Assembly: GCF_947260015.1 (NCBI RefSeq)
Contig: NZ_CAMYOM010000012.1
Coordinates: forward strand, 22,861-86,860
Source of the DNA: an uncultured Eudoraea sp.
Lineage (GTDB): Bacteria; Bacteroidota; Bacteroidia; Flavobacteriales; Flavobacteriaceae
DNA length: 64,000 nt
Direction: 5' to 3'
Position numbers and translations under genes: made by a program. Under the pieces are notes generated by a model that saw only the letters and a list, made by a program, of their open reading frames with translations, made no database searches and had not been told where the DNA came from. Shown here one piece after another: positions 33,476 to 42,941 of this stretch. How positions within the stretch are numbered: position 1 is the stretch's first letter; the number at the start of each line of letters is the position of its first letter.

Positions 33476-34795
33476 TTAGTTCAAAACACTTTGTTTAACT
33501 GGTTTCCCATAAAGGTCAAAGTCTGCCGCATCTGTAATTTCAAGTTCTACGAATTCTCCAATTTTAACGTAGAAGTTCTTTGCATCAACCAAAACTTCAT
33601 TATCCACATCCGGAGAATCGTATTCGGTTCTTCCAATAAAATAATTTCCTTCCTTACGATCAATAATACAACGAAATACTTTCCCTATTTTTTCCTGATT
33701 TAACTGCCATGAAATACCGGATTGAAGCTCCATTATCTCATTCGCCCTTTGTTGTTTCACCTCTTCCTGCACATCATCTTCCAGTTTATAAGCATGGGTG
33801 TTCTCTTCATGGCTATAAGTAAAACAGCCAAGTCGTTCAAATCGCATTTCTGATACCCAGTTCTTTAAGGTCAGATAATCCTCCTCCGTTTCACCCGGAT
33901 AGCCCACAATTAGCGTGGTTCTGATGGCCATATCCGGTACACTATGTCTAAAATCTTTTAAAAGCCCGGTAGTTTTGGCCTTAGTAGTTCCTCTGCGCAT
34001 GCTCTTAAGGATCGGATCTGAGATGTGTTGTAAAGGTATATCCAGGTACTTGCAGATTTTTGGTTCATCTTTCATAACCTCAAGCACATCCATAGGAAAC
34101 CCTGTTGGAAAGGCATAATGAAGGCGAATCCATTCTATTCCTTCTACCCCGGCAAGTGCCTTTAGTAATTCGGCAAGGTTCCTCTTTTTATAAAGATCAA
34201 GTCCGTAATATGTTAAGTCCTGAGCAATTAGTATAAGTTCTTTGACCCCATTTGATGCCAGTTTTTGAGATTCTAAAACCAATTCCTCTATTGGCTTACT
34301 CCTGTGCTTACCGCGCATTAAAGGTATTGCACAAAAAGAACAAGGCCTGTCACAACCTTCTGCAATCTTCAAATAGGCATAATTTTTCGGGGTTGTTGTT
34401 AAGCGTTCTCCAATTAATTCATGTTTGTAATCGGCTCCCAGGGCCTTTAACAAATTAGGCAGATCACTGGTCCCAAAATATTCATCAACATTAGGAATTT
34501 CCTTTTCCAGATCCGGCTTATAACGCTCACTCAAACATCCTGTAACAAAAACTTTATCTACCTCTCCTGATTGCTTTTTATCTACATATTCCAAAATGGT
34601 ATTCACGCTTTCCTCTTTGGCATTAGCTATAAAACCACAGGTATTTATGACTACTATATTCCCTTCCTCTTCATGCACTACCTCTTTATCATTAGCTCTG
34701 AGTTGTCCCATAAGAACCTCAGAGTCGTAGACATTTTTGGAACATCCCAGGGTTACAACATTTATTCTATTTTTCTTTACCGACTTTGTTCGCAT
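33476..34795 (-). CDS. rimO: Ribosomal protein S12 methylthiotransferase RimO
   Basis: The protein has 439 residues. It has the UPF0004 domain with three cluster cysteines (Cys18, Cys53, Cys87), the radical-SAM motif CDRPCSFC (Cys148, Cys152, Cys155), and a C-terminal TRAM domain. It methylthiolates the conserved Asp of ribosomal protein S12. Of the paralogues, RimO rather than MiaB is indicated by GCDRPCSFCAIPLMRGKHRSK and HYAFPTGFP. It is a single gene divergent to the class C hydrolase gene. Confidence 0.95.
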   Translation of the reverse strand: MRTKSVKKNRINVVTLGCSKNVYDSEVLMGQLRANDKEVVHEEEGNIVVINTCGFIANAKEESVNTILEYVDKKQSGEVDKVFVTGCLSERYKPDLEKEIPNVDEYFGTSDLPNLLKALGADYKHELIGERLTTTPKNYAYLKIAEGCDRPCSFCAIPLMRGKHRSKPIEELVLESQKLASNGVKELILIAQDLTYYGLDLYKKRNLAELLKALAGVEGIEWIRLHYAFPTGFPMDVLEVMKDEPKICKYLDIPLQHISDPILKSMRRGTTKAKTTGLLKDFRHSVPDMAIRTTLIVGYPGETEEDYLTLKNWVSEMRFERLGCFTYSHEENTHAYKLEDDVQEEVKQQRANEIMELQSGISWQLNQEKIGKVFRCIIDRKEGNYFIGRTEYDSPDVDNEVLVDAKNFYVKIGEFVELEITDAADFDLYGKPVKQSVLN

Positions 34796-34919
34796 GGGTT
34801 TTCTTTAGCCGTGCAAAAATACAATACAATAGAAGAAGAGCCACCTTTTAACAAGAATTCTTCTCATTCTGCGTTAAACCATTAATAGTAGTATTGGTCT
34901 AATTAGAAATTAAAACCAT

Positions 34920-36020
34920 ATGAAACACCAAATTCAAGGACTATTTTTAATTATCATATTCCTGGGCTGTTCGGCATGTTCCAATAATTCAGATGATTTA
35001 AACGATGAGATAATTGAAGAAAATCCGGATGCATCCCTATATTTTCCAAGCACTGCTTCTGATGATTGGGCAACAGTAAGCCCTGAAGAATTAGGCTGGA
35101 ATACAAACAATAAACAGCCACTGATAGATTTCCTTGAGGAAAAGGATACCAAGGCATTTCTAATTTTAAAAGATGGCAAAATTGCCATGGAAGAATACTT
35201 CGGAACTTTTAAGAAGGATAGCCTCTGGTATTGGGCATCGGCAGGTAAAACTCTAACCGCGTTCACAGTTGGTATTGCACAAGAAATGCAATTGCTGGAT
35301 CTGAATGATAAAACTTCCGATTACCTGGGTGAAGGCTGGACATCAGCACCTGCAGACAAAGAAAATTTGATCACCATATGGAATCAATTGTCCATGACAA
35401 GTGGCCTGAAGGATACTGCATTTGATTGTGTTACAGCAGCTTGCCTGGAATATGAAGCTGATGCAGGTAGCAGATGGGCCTATCACAATGGACCTTATAC
35501 TTTATTAGAAAGTGTTGTAAGCGAAGCCGCAGGTACTACTTTTAGTTCTTTTTTCAATACCAATCTTAGAAATAGAATCGGTATGAATGGATTTTGGTTA
35601 TCCACCAATGGTTTGAACAATGTTTATTTTAGCACAGCCCGAAGTATGGCAAGATTTGGCTTACTCAATTTAAATAATGGCGTGTGGAATGACGAAATTA
35701 TATTAGGTGATTTGACTTTTATATCTGAAATGAAAAACACCTCCCAGGAACTGAACAAGTCCTATGGATATCTTTGGTGGCTCAACGGGAAAGAGAGCTT
35801 TATGGCTCCCTCTTTACAAGTGGTATTTAATGGGTCCCTCACACCAAACGCACCAGCCGACATGTATTCCGGACTTGGCAAAAATGATCAAAAATTATAT
35901 GTTGTTCCCAGTATGGGACTGGTTATAGTTAGAATGGGGGAAAATGCAGGGGAGAGTTTATTAGGCCCCTCAAGTTTTGACAATGCCCTATGGGAGAAAA
36001 TTAGCAACCTTATAGATTAA
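34920..36020 (+). CDS. Class C beta-lactamase-like serine hydrolase lipoprotein
   Basis: The protein has 366 residues with a lipoprotein signal (FLIIIFLGC). The active site SxxK is SAGK (Ser107, Lys110), the Y-x-N motif appears as YHNG, and GYLWWLNGKESFMAPS and GLGKNDQKLYVVP follow as in esterase/beta-lactamase-fold hydrolases. Such proteins are often peptidases or esterases at the outer membrane rather than drug-resistance enzymes. It is alone between divergent rimO and a convergent DUF481 gene. Confidence 0.9.
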   Translation: MKHQIQGLFLIIIFLGCSACSNNSDDLNDEIIEENPDASLYFPSTASDDWATVSPEELGWNTNNKQPLIDFLEEKDTKAFLILKDGKIAMEEYFGTFKKDSLWYWASAGKTLTAFTVGIAQEMQLLDLNDKTSDYLGEGWTSAPADKENLITIWNQLSMTSGLKDTAFDCVTAACLEYEADAGSRWAYHNGPYTLLESVVSEAAGTTFSSFFNTNLRNRIGMNGFWLSTNGLNNVYFSTARSMARFGLLNLNNGVWNDEIILGDLTFISEMKNTSQELNKSYGYLWWLNGKESFMAPSLQVVFNGSLTPNAPADMYSGLGKNDQKLYVVPSMGLVIVRMGENAGESLLGPSSFDNALWEKISNLID

Positions 36021-36064
36021 GATTCATTTTTTAAGAATTAAATGACTTTTAAGTAAGTATTCTG

Positions 36065-37105
36065 TCAATGCAATACATAGCCTAGTTGGAGGTTTACACC
36101 AAAGTCTGCATTTGTGATAGACCCTTCAGGAGGGTTACTGTCATAATTGTAATAAAATGTGAATCCAACCTTAAAATTATCATTCCAAATACTGATACTT
36201 GGATTAACGTTAACATTCACTCTAGACCTTGAATCACCCGTAATGTATGGAATATAGCTGATATTGGTATTTACTTGTACTTTTGGGCTCGTAAATTTAT
36301 AAACCGACCAACCCACCCGAATGAGTCCCGCAAGATCCGTTGTTGGGTCAAAATCATCAAAAGGAGTTTCATTGATACCACTTAAAGCGGCGCCTACATA
36401 CAATCTATTCCAGGTGTTGTACGTAATATCTTTAACCCCTCCCAGACTTACATTATATCTTCGTTTGATACCCAATTGCAAATTCGTACTTGTACCAACT
36501 GCAACTAAAGTAGACCATCTGTTCTTGAACAGTCTTTGCCACGAAAGATCAATTTCCGAGTTATTTGTAGTTATGCTATCTCCCTGATATGACAGGTTTA
36601 CATTCCAGGTTAACTGAAAATACGTTTTCTTCTTCCTGTAATCCAAATTACCAGATAGGGCTAGTGTAGATACATCGCTACTTTTTTGATAATTAGCGCC
36701 AAGACTTATATTTCCGCTTAATCGCATCCATAAATTCCTTTTTATCGGATATACTTCAACAATATCATCAATGTTTATTAATTTTTTTTGGCCATCCATC
36801 ATAATATAAGTCGAACGACCATTCTCAGAAGCGGTGAAAGAAGAATAATAAATCACACCATTTTTCAATTTTATTTCAAATTGCTTATCTGAAATAATGG
36901 TTTTTATAAAGGGTTCTTCCAAACTTATGGTTCCCATGCCCTCCATTTTCCAGGTAACCACTGCATACTCCAACTTTTTGAAATCTCCTTTTAATATATT
37001 TCCATTCACATGAACTATTGTGTCTGTTTTTTGAGCAAGACCTTTTATTTGTGGAAAGGTCATTAAAATTAATAATAGAACAATATGTATAGCAGTCTTA
37101 TTCAA
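36065..37105 (-). CDS. DUF481-type outer-membrane protein
   Basis: The protein has 346 residues with a signal peptide (IHIVLLLILMTFPQIKGLAQ). The first 110 residues are a small N-terminal domain with VHVNGNILKGDFKKLEYAVVTWKMEG, followed by a beta-rich C-terminus with alternating aromatic strands (DYRKKKTYFQLTWNVNLSYQ, SEIDLSWQRLFKNRWSTLVAVG) ending in aromatic LQLGYVLH, as in DUF481 barrels. Function unknown; such proteins are thought to sit in the outer membrane. It is monocistronic and convergent with the class C hydrolase. Confidence 0.85.
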   Translation of the reverse strand: MNKTAIHIVLLLILMTFPQIKGLAQKTDTIVHVNGNILKGDFKKLEYAVVTWKMEGMGTISLEEPFIKTIISDKQFEIKLKNGVIYYSSFTASENGRSTYIMMDGQKKLINIDDIVEVYPIKRNLWMRLSGNISLGANYQKSSDVSTLALSGNLDYRKKKTYFQLTWNVNLSYQGDSITTNNSEIDLSWQRLFKNRWSTLVAVGTSTNLQLGIKRRYNVSLGGVKDITYNTWNRLYVGAALSGINETPFDDFDPTTDLAGLIRVGWSVYKFTSPKVQVNTNISYIPYITGDSRSRVNVNVNPSISIWNDNFKVGFTFYYNYDSNPPEGSITNADFGVNLQLGYVLH

Positions 37106-37184
37106 ATTTTACTTTTATAATATCATCTATTAAATTTTGATAGAGTCATTAATATTTTTTTGAAAAGATAAGCATTTATAGTAG

Positions 37185-38846
37185 CTATTTATATGCTTTT
37201 GGAGGTTTTCTCAAATTTGTGGCCGTTTCAAAGGCGCGTCCCAATTTAAGTAAGTTAGGCTCCTGAAATTGTTTTGAAATAAATGTAAGGCTTATCGGCT
37301 CCCCGGTTTCCTTGTATCCCATAGGCATAGTTAATGCAGGATATTTGGCCACTGCCGCATAGCTTGCATGGTAATTATTTATAGACAAAATGGCATCTAA
37401 TTGGTGTTTATCCATAGGGGTATCAAAAAATAATCGTCCGTTTTCCTCTAATCTATTTTTAATGAGTTGCAATTCCTCCAATGAAGTTGAATCTTTAAGT
37501 ATTCCATCAAAAATTGATTGCCCGTAGGGAATACGCAACATAGAATCAGCTAAATTAAATTTAACAATCTCCTCAAGAGTGCGCATTGGAATTTCTTTTT
37601 TATTTTGTACGTTGGCGTTGAGATATTCAGGAAGATCATTTTTCATATCAATGTTGAGAAGCGTTAGAAACCCATCCATGGATACCTCCGGTTCAGTAAG
37701 CTCAAATATTATGGCGCCCAGTTTTCTAAGTCTGTTTACCGTATTCTTATAAATAGAATCAGTTTCCAGCAGATCTTTAAATACCCCTAAACGCTTCCCT
37801 TTTAAAGTCCCTGCATTGAGAACCGCATTTAGATAATCTTCGTTAGTTCCCACAGATTTTTTATCATCCTTATCCTTACCCGTCATTGCCGATAATAAAA
37901 TGGCATTATCCACAACATTCCTTGTCATTGGTCCGGGAGTATCAAGGGTACTTGAAATTGGCACAATTCCTGTTCTGCTTAAAAGCCCTATGGTTGGTTT
38001 TAAACCCACTACCGAATTTTGACTCGATGGAGAGAGAATAGATCCGGATGTTTCTGTGCCAACCGCGCCAATTGCATAATTTGCGGCCATTGAAGTACCA
38101 CTTCCTGAACTGGAACCCCCTGTTTCATAAAGACCTCTCCCATAAGGGTTTAATGTTTGGCCACCTATAGCACTATACCCCAATGGACAGCCATTACATA
38201 TATAATATGCCCATTCACTAAGATTAACTTTGCCTAATATCAAAGCTTTGTTTTTCTTTAATTGTTCGACAATAAAGGCGTCTTCGGTTTCATTATCTTT
38301 CAGTGCAATTGATCCTGCTGTTGTATTCATCCCGGCAGCACCAATATTGTCTTTAAGGAGAATAGGCATACCAAAAATAGGATGACGGTCTTCTGAAATT
38401 AAATTATCGAGTTCCCTGGCTTCTATTATTACATTTTCATTTAACGCGATAATAGTATGTAGCGTAGTGCTGCTATCCAATTCAAAACGATAAATTCTAT
38501 AGAGAAAAAACCGAACCAAATTTTCATATGTCAATCTTCCCTCTTTAATGTGCCCTTGTATTGTGGGTATATCCTTTTCAAGAATTAAGGGTTTTAATAG
38601 TTCATATTCGCTTTCCGGCATTTTAACCACTTCGTGATACAGCGGCCGGAAACTCTCATTTTTGTCTGACACCCTGGACTGTATAAGTTTGAAACGCATT
38701 CGCGATTTTTCATGCTCCTGGTTCGCAGCCACTTCAGAGGAGTCATTATAGGACTCCCAAAGCACTACTGAGGAGTAATCAATTTCCTTAGATTCCTTAC
38801 ATGAAATGATTAATATAAGTCCAAAAAGATAAATTAGTTTATTCAT
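37185..38846 (-). CDS. Amidase-signature-family lipoprotein
   Basis: The protein has 553 residues with a lipoprotein signal (IYLFGLILIISC). The amidase signature has catalytic Lys in GMPILLKDNIG, and the Ser-cisSer-Lys region in GGSSSGSGTSMAANYAIGAVGTETSGSILSPSS. It hydrolyses amides, probably at the cell envelope given the lipid anchor; substrate unknown. Its ATG lies 2 bp from the ancestral stop (38849-38851) of the DUF2911 gene, so the two were an operon in which translation continued from one to the next. Confidence 0.9.
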   Translation of the reverse strand: MNKLIYLFGLILIISCKESKEIDYSSVVLWESYNDSSEVAANQEHEKSRMRFKLIQSRVSDKNESFRPLYHEVVKMPESEYELLKPLILEKDIPTIQGHIKEGRLTYENLVRFFLYRIYRFELDSSTTLHTIIALNENVIIEARELDNLISEDRHPIFGMPILLKDNIGAAGMNTTAGSIALKDNETEDAFIVEQLKKNKALILGKVNLSEWAYYICNGCPLGYSAIGGQTLNPYGRGLYETGGSSSGSGTSMAANYAIGAVGTETSGSILSPSSQNSVVGLKPTIGLLSRTGIVPISSTLDTPGPMTRNVVDNAILLSAMTGKDKDDKKSVGTNEDYLNAVLNAGTLKGKRLGVFKDLLETDSIYKNTVNRLRKLGAIIFELTEPEVSMDGFLTLLNIDMKNDLPEYLNANVQNKKEIPMRTLEEIVKFNLADSMLRIPYGQSIFDGILKDSTSLEELQLIKNRLEENGRLFFDTPMDKHQLDAILSINNYHASYAAVAKYPALTMPMGYKETGEPISLTFISKQFQEPNLLKLGRAFETATNLRKPPKAYK

Positions 38847-38848
38847 CG

Positions 38849-39706
38849 TTAATTCTTGACCTGTTTATTTCGCCAATCGTAGATGTTTTGTTCATTCATG
38901 CGAACAAATTCATCTTTATCTTCTTTTTGTGCTAATTCCAATGATTTTTGTGCTGAAATAATGGCACTACCGTAATCTTTCAAAGCTGCTTCAACCAAAG
39001 ATTTAACTCTTTAAAAATAATACGTATCCCCTCCTAATTCAATGGCCTTATTTAGATAAGACAGGGCTTCCGGATATGATTCTTACTGCTCCTGCAGATA
39101 TCGTGCCGCTTCATAATAAGTTTGAGCGGTAGGATTTTCTTCTATTTTTAGTGCAATTTCCTGTCTCATTTTTGTATCCGTATCTACTGAAATTGGTATT
39201 TTTATTAGTGTTTGTTCCCAAATCCAAAGCATATTAATGGAATTGTGGTCAATTTCATCAAAAGTAATCAGGAAATTTTCCTGGTAATTAGGAATTTCTT
39301 GTGGTTTTATCCGAATCCTGAAAGCATCATCTTCCGGATCATAATCTTTTCTTCCATCTCCCCAATGTTCCAAATTTTTGTGAAAAACTACGTCCCAAAA
39401 ATCTTTATTTGGAAATGCATAAAGGGCATATGTGCCATTGGGCAAATAATTCCCCATAATAGTCAAATCGCTATCTGATGTAAATTTGGTAGACTCATTT
39501 GCGCCAACACGCCAAATTCGCCCATAAGGGACAAGACCTCCCAGTACTTTTCTGCCCTTTGCTCCGGGTCTGGAATAAGAAATGGTGATTTTAGTAAGAC
39601 CAACATCCTGTTCAACCTTCGAAAACGGACTGGCTTTAGGAGCCTCAATTTGCGCCGCAAGTACTACTGAAAAGAAAGTAAAAAGTATGAGATTTAAGAC
39701 TTTCAA
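38849..39706 (-). pseudogene. DUF2911-TPR protein interrupted by two in-frame TAA codons
   Basis: The start to 39083 encodes 207 residues: signal peptide, the DUF2911 domain (IEAPKASPFSKVEQDVGLTKITISYSRP...YALYAFPNKDFWDVVFHKN) and the beginning of a helical repeat. The same frame continues past TAA at 39083-39085 as ESYPEALSYLNKAIELGGDTYYF, past a second TAA at 39011-39013 as RVKSLVEAALKDYGSAIISAQKSLELAQKED, and reaches its natural stop at 38849-38851. The full frame (858 bp, 285 codons plus the stop) matches the usual size of the family. No indel is needed. The truncated domain may still be stable. The start overlaps the end of ftsY by 4 bp (ATGA). Confidence 0.85.
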
Positions 39707-40665
39707 TGGGCTATATTAAAGAATGAATCCACAAATTCATATTTATTGAATACCTGAAGATCCTCTATTCCTTCCCCTACACCAATATATTTAACCGGAA
39801 TCTTAAACTGATCTGAAATACCAATGACTACTCCCCCTTTGGCCGTACCATCTAATTTTGTTACTGCTAATGAAGTTACCTCTGTAGCCTTTGTAAACTC
39901 TTTAGCCTGTTCAAATGCGTTTTGTCCGGTAGATCCGTCAAGTACCAAAAGTACTTCATGTGGTGCATCCTCAATGACTTTTTGCATAACCCGCTTTACC
40001 TTGCCAAGTTCATTCATTAAATTGACTTTATTATGCAATCTGCCAGCGGTATCAATCAAAACAACATCTGCACCCTGGGTAACGGCCGAACTTAAGGTAT
40101 CAAAGGCAACAGAAGCAGGATCGCTGCCCATTTTTTGTTTCACTAAAGGTACCTCTACACGATCTGCCCAAACCTGCAGCTGATCTATAGCGGCGGCCCT
40201 AAAAGTATCAGCTGCCCCTATTACAACTTGAAGTCCTTGTTTTTTAAACTGATAGGCCAGTTTTCCTATGGTGGTGGTTTTACCTACCCCATTAACACCA
40301 ACAACCATAATAACGTATGGTTTTTTGTTCTTAGGCACACTGAATTCTTCCTCTTCACCCACATGAGTTTCTGATAATAGACCTGCAATTTCTTCCCGGA
40401 GAATTCCGTTCAGTTCATCGGTGCCCATATATTTATCCCTGGAAACCCTTGCCTCAATACGTTCAATAATTTTTAGTGTCGTGTTCACTCCAACATCAGA
40501 AGTCACTAAAACTTCTTCCAGATTATCCAAAACGTCATCGTCTACTTTGGATTTACCAGCTACAGCCTTGCTTAGTTTGGATAAAAAACTGGTTTTAGTT
40601 TTCTCTAATCCTTTGTCTAAGGTCTCTTTATTCCGGGATGTAAATATTTTTTTAAATAAGCTCAT
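39703..40665 (-). CDS. ftsY: Signal recognition particle receptor FtsY
   Basis: The protein has 320 residues: N domain (about 20-105) and G domain with P-loop GVNGVGKT (123-130), DTAGRLHNK, and TKLDGTAKGG. It lacks the long acidic A domain of E. coli FtsY, as is usual in Bacteroidetes. It receives SRP-bound ribosomes at the membrane. It lies downstream of the rpmB-rpmG-DUF4295 genes, a conserved neighbourhood, after a hairpin at 40701-40730. Confidence 0.96.
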   Translation of the reverse strand: MSLFKKIFTSRNKETLDKGLEKTKTSFLSKLSKAVAGKSKVDDDVLDNLEEVLVTSDVGVNTTLKIIERIEARVSRDKYMGTDELNGILREEIAGLLSETHVGEEEEFSVPKNKKPYVIMVVGVNGVGKTTTIGKLAYQFKKQGLQVVIGAADTFRAAAIDQLQVWADRVEVPLVKQKMGSDPASVAFDTLSSAVTQGADVVLIDTAGRLHNKVNLMNELGKVKRVMQKVIEDAPHEVLLVLDGSTGQNAFEQAKEFTKATEVTSLAVTKLDGTAKGGVVIGISDQFKIPVKYIGVGEGIEDLQVFNKYEFVDSFFNIAH

Positions 40666-40700
40666 GTCACCTCAAAAAGTCGTTAGACAAATATATGAAA

Positions 40701-40730
40701 TTAAAAAAGCCGCTATCAATAGAAAGCGGC
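40701..40730 (-). terminator. Hairpin terminator after the rpmB-rpmG-DUF4295 genes
   Basis: On the minus strand GCCGCT...AGCGGC is followed by six T. It lies between DUF4295 and ftsY, so part of the ribosomal-protein transcript should end here. Confidence 0.7.
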
Positions 40731-40755
40731 TCAGAACTCAATTTTAGTCAGTTTG

Positions 40756-40908
40756 TTACTTCTTATTCATCCATTCGTTCACCATTTCCGGTGGCATAAC
40801 GGATTCTACAAAGGTATAGGCACCTGTTTTAGGTGATTTTACCATTTTTATAGCTTTGGTAAGTCTTTTAGAACTAGATTGTAAAGTTGCTACCGTCTTC
40901 TTTGCCAT
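40756..40908 (-). CDS. DUF4295 small basic protein
   Basis: The 50-residue frame begins ATG at 40906-40908 and encodes MAKKTVATLQSSSKRLTK...NEWMNKK. It is the small basic DUF4295 protein found in Bacteroidetes behind rpmG. It starts 6 bp after the rpmG stop. The role is unknown; its size, charge and location suggest a ribosome-associated protein. It was missed by length filters, but the family match is clear. Confidence 0.85.
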   Translation of the reverse strand: MAKKTVATLQSSSKRLTKAIKMVKSPKTGAYTFVESVMPPEMVNEWMNKK

Positions 40909-40914
40909 GCTTTC

Positions 40915-41097
40915 TTATTTTATCTCTTTATGAACAGTCATCTTCTTGAGAATAGGATTAAATTTTTTAACCTCTAACCTATCAGGGCTATTCTTCTTGT
41001 TCTTGGTTGTAATATATCTGGATGTTCCTGGCATACCAGAGTTTTTATGCTCTGTACATTCCAATATTACCTGAACTCTGTTTCCTCTTTTTGCCAT
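40915..41097 (-). CDS. rpmG: 50S ribosomal protein L33
   Basis: The protein has 60 residues, basic, starting [21 protein letters not shown], with the L33 end [17 protein letters not shown]. The zinc-finger cysteines are reduced to one (Cys14), so this is the C- (zinc-free) form. It lies 21 bp after rpmB and 6 bp before DUF4295. Confidence 0.96.
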   Translation of the reverse strand: MAKRGNRVQVILECTEHKNSGMPGTSRYITTKNKKNSPDRLEVKKFNPILKKMTVHKEIK

Positions 41098-41118
41098 CGT
41101 AATCTATATATTGAAGGA

Positions 41119-41355
41119 TTATTTAATCAATCCTTTAGCTCTAGCTTCCTTTAAAACAGCAGAAATGCCTTTTTTGTTTATCGATTTAAGAGCCCTTGTA
41201 GAAACCTTCAAAGTGATCCATCTATCTTCCTCCGGAATATAAAAACGTTTCTTGGAAAGATTTACATCAAATCTTCTCCTTGTTCTATTGAGAGAGAAGG
41301 ATACATTATTCCCAAACATAGCTCTCTTTCCGGTAAGTTCACAAACTTTTGACAT
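41119..41355 (-). CDS. rpmB: 50S ribosomal protein L28 (internal start within the cinA frame)
   Basis: The 78-residue L28 starts at ATG 41353-41355 (MSKVCELTGKRAMFGNNVSFS) and ends ...LKEARAKGLIK. It is in the same reading frame as the upstream cinA with no stop between. Either translation starts internally at this ATG, or a CinA-L28 fusion is made. A ribosome needs free L28, so an internal start is the more likely route. Confidence 0.93.
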   Translation of the reverse strand: MSKVCELTGKRAMFGNNVSFSLNRTRRRFDVNLSKKRFYIPEEDRWITLKVSTRALKSINKKGISAVLKEARAKGLIK

Positions 41356-42603
41356 TACGCTACTTTTTACTTCTTTTTGCAGCATCTGGAAAGCCCTATG
41401 CACTGCTTTTTGGACTATTCGAGTACGGTGATTTCCCATTGTGAATTTTTCCACTAAAACATCATTCGGAGTAGCAATTGCAATATAAACAGTTCCAATG
41501 GCTACATCCGAATCACCTTTTGTAGGACCTGCATTGCCTGTTGTTGCCATAGCAAAGTCTGCCTTCAATAATTCCCTTACATTAACAGCCATTGCTTTTG
41601 CAACTTCTGCGCTTACTACTGAATTCTTTTTTACCAGCTCCTCAGGCACCTTAAGAACATCTATTTTGACCTGAGTGGCATAACTTACCACGCTCCCTAA
41701 AAAATAAGCCGAGGCACCTGGAATTGCCGTAATTTGTTCTGCAATTTTGCCTCCGGTAAAACTTTCAGCTGTGGCCAGGGTCATTTTCTTTGAAGTAAGC
41801 AATTTGGCAACTCCAGATTCTATAGACCCATCCTCTTCTTCCCCATATATGATATCCCCGATTATGGAATACAATTTTGCCGATTCTTCTTTGACCGCAT
41901 CTTCTATAACATCCTTGTCTGCTCCTTTTGCCGTTAATCGCAACCGAACCTTGCCCAAATTAGGGAGGTAAGCCAGCTTAACAAAAGAAGGTAAATTTTC
42001 CGCCCAATCCTCTATTCTTGCCGCAATGGCGCTTTCGCCCAGGCCATATGTCATTATTGTCTTATGATAAATATGCGGGCGATCAAAAGTTGCCACAATC
42101 TTTGGGATAACTTCATTGTTTATAAGATTTTTCATCTCAAAAGGCACTCCCGGAAGTGAAATAAAAGTGGCTTTTTCGGTAGTAATCCACATCCCCGGGG
42201 CCGTACCATGGGCATTGTGCAATATCTGAGCTTTAGAGGGGACGAAAGCCTGTTGCCGGTTGATATTGGAAATAGGTGTGGTAATATAATTCTTAAACAA
42301 CTCTTCTATGTGAGCCAATACCTGCTTGTTTTCAACCAGGTTATCATCTAAAAACTCACAGAGGGTATGTTTGGTTATATCATCCTTGGTTGGTCCTAAA
42401 CCACCAGTAATAATGACAATTTTTGCCCGCTTCCCGGCATCTGATAAGGCCTTTAGTATATGAGATCTATCGTCCTGAACAGAAGTTATCTGAAATACCG
42501 AAACCCCAATCTTATTTAATTCACCTGCTATAAAGACAGAGTTTGTATCTACTATTTGGCCAATTAGAATTTCATCGCCAATGGTAATAATTTCAGCAAA
42601 CAT
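41119..42603 (-). CDS. cinA: CinA-like protein, read through into L28
   Basis: The open frame has 494 codons. Residues 1-416 are a complete CinA: the molybdopterin-binding-like domain (FAEIITIGDEILIGQIVDTNS, TGGLGPTKDDITKHTL) and the NMN-deamidase domain (LATAESFTGGKIAEQITAIPGAS, ATTGNAGPTKGDSDVAIGTVYIA, ending HRAFQMLQKEVKSSV). Residue 417 is the L28 Met. The usual CinA stop is absent. CinA recycles NMN and ADP-ribose. Its start overlaps the Hpt stop (ATGA). Confidence 0.9.
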   Translation of the reverse strand: MFAEIITIGDEILIGQIVDTNSVFIAGELNKIGVSVFQITSVQDDRSHILKALSDAGKRAKIVIITGGLGPTKDDITKHTLCEFLDDNLVENKQVLAHIEELFKNYITTPISNINRQQAFVPSKAQILHNAHGTAPGMWITTEKATFISLPGVPFEMKNLINNEVIPKIVATFDRPHIYHKTIMTYGLGESAIAARIEDWAENLPSFVKLAYLPNLGKVRLRLTAKGADKDVIEDAVKEESAKLYSIIGDIIYGEEEDGSIESGVAKLLTSKKMTLATAESFTGGKIAEQITAIPGASAYFLGSVVSYATQVKIDVLKVPEELVKKNSVVSAEVAKAMAVNVRELLKADFAMATTGNAGPTKGDSDVAIGTVYIAIATPNDVLVEKFTMGNHRTRIVQKAVHRAFQMLQKEVKSSVMSKVCELTGKRAMFGNNVSFSLNRTRRRFDVNLSKKRFYIPEEDRWITLKVSTRALKSINKKGISAVLKEARAKGLIK

Positions 42604-42941
42604 CAGAAATTAAAGTCTTTTTTAAGTTCAGAAATTACCTGATGAATATCTTTTTTTAGTAAGGGAAACTTTTTCTCAATTTCTTCCTTATTATTGGGGC
42701 TTTTACCTCTTGTTTCAATATCCAGGGCAATTACTCTGCTCTGTTCCATGCCCAATAAATCTACATTCGGCTTTATTTTATGTGCCAGTTTATAGACGTT
42801 TTCGTAATCACCATTTTCAATTGCCTTCTCAAGATCTTCAAGATCCTGGGGAACTTCCTCAAGGAATACAGAAATAACAGAGTTTATGAAATCCTCATCC
42901 CCTTCAGCCATCTCATTTATTTTATCTAAACTGTATATCAT
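42603..42941 (-). CDS. Orphan histidine phosphotransfer (Hpt) protein
   Basis: The protein has 112 residues, all helical. It has the Hpt motif KLAHKIKPNVDLLGM with the phosphorylatable His54. Such proteins carry phosphoryl groups between hybrid kinases and response regulators. No kinase or regulator lies next to it, so its partners are elsewhere; it sits within a housekeeping operon, abutting the FAH gene and overlapping cinA by one base. Confidence 0.9.
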   Translation of the reverse strand: MIYSLDKINEMAEGDEDFINSVISVFLEEVPQDLEDLEKAIENGDYENVYKLAHKIKPNVDLLGMEQSRVIALDIETRGKSPNNKEEIEKKFPLLKKDIHQVISELKKDFNF

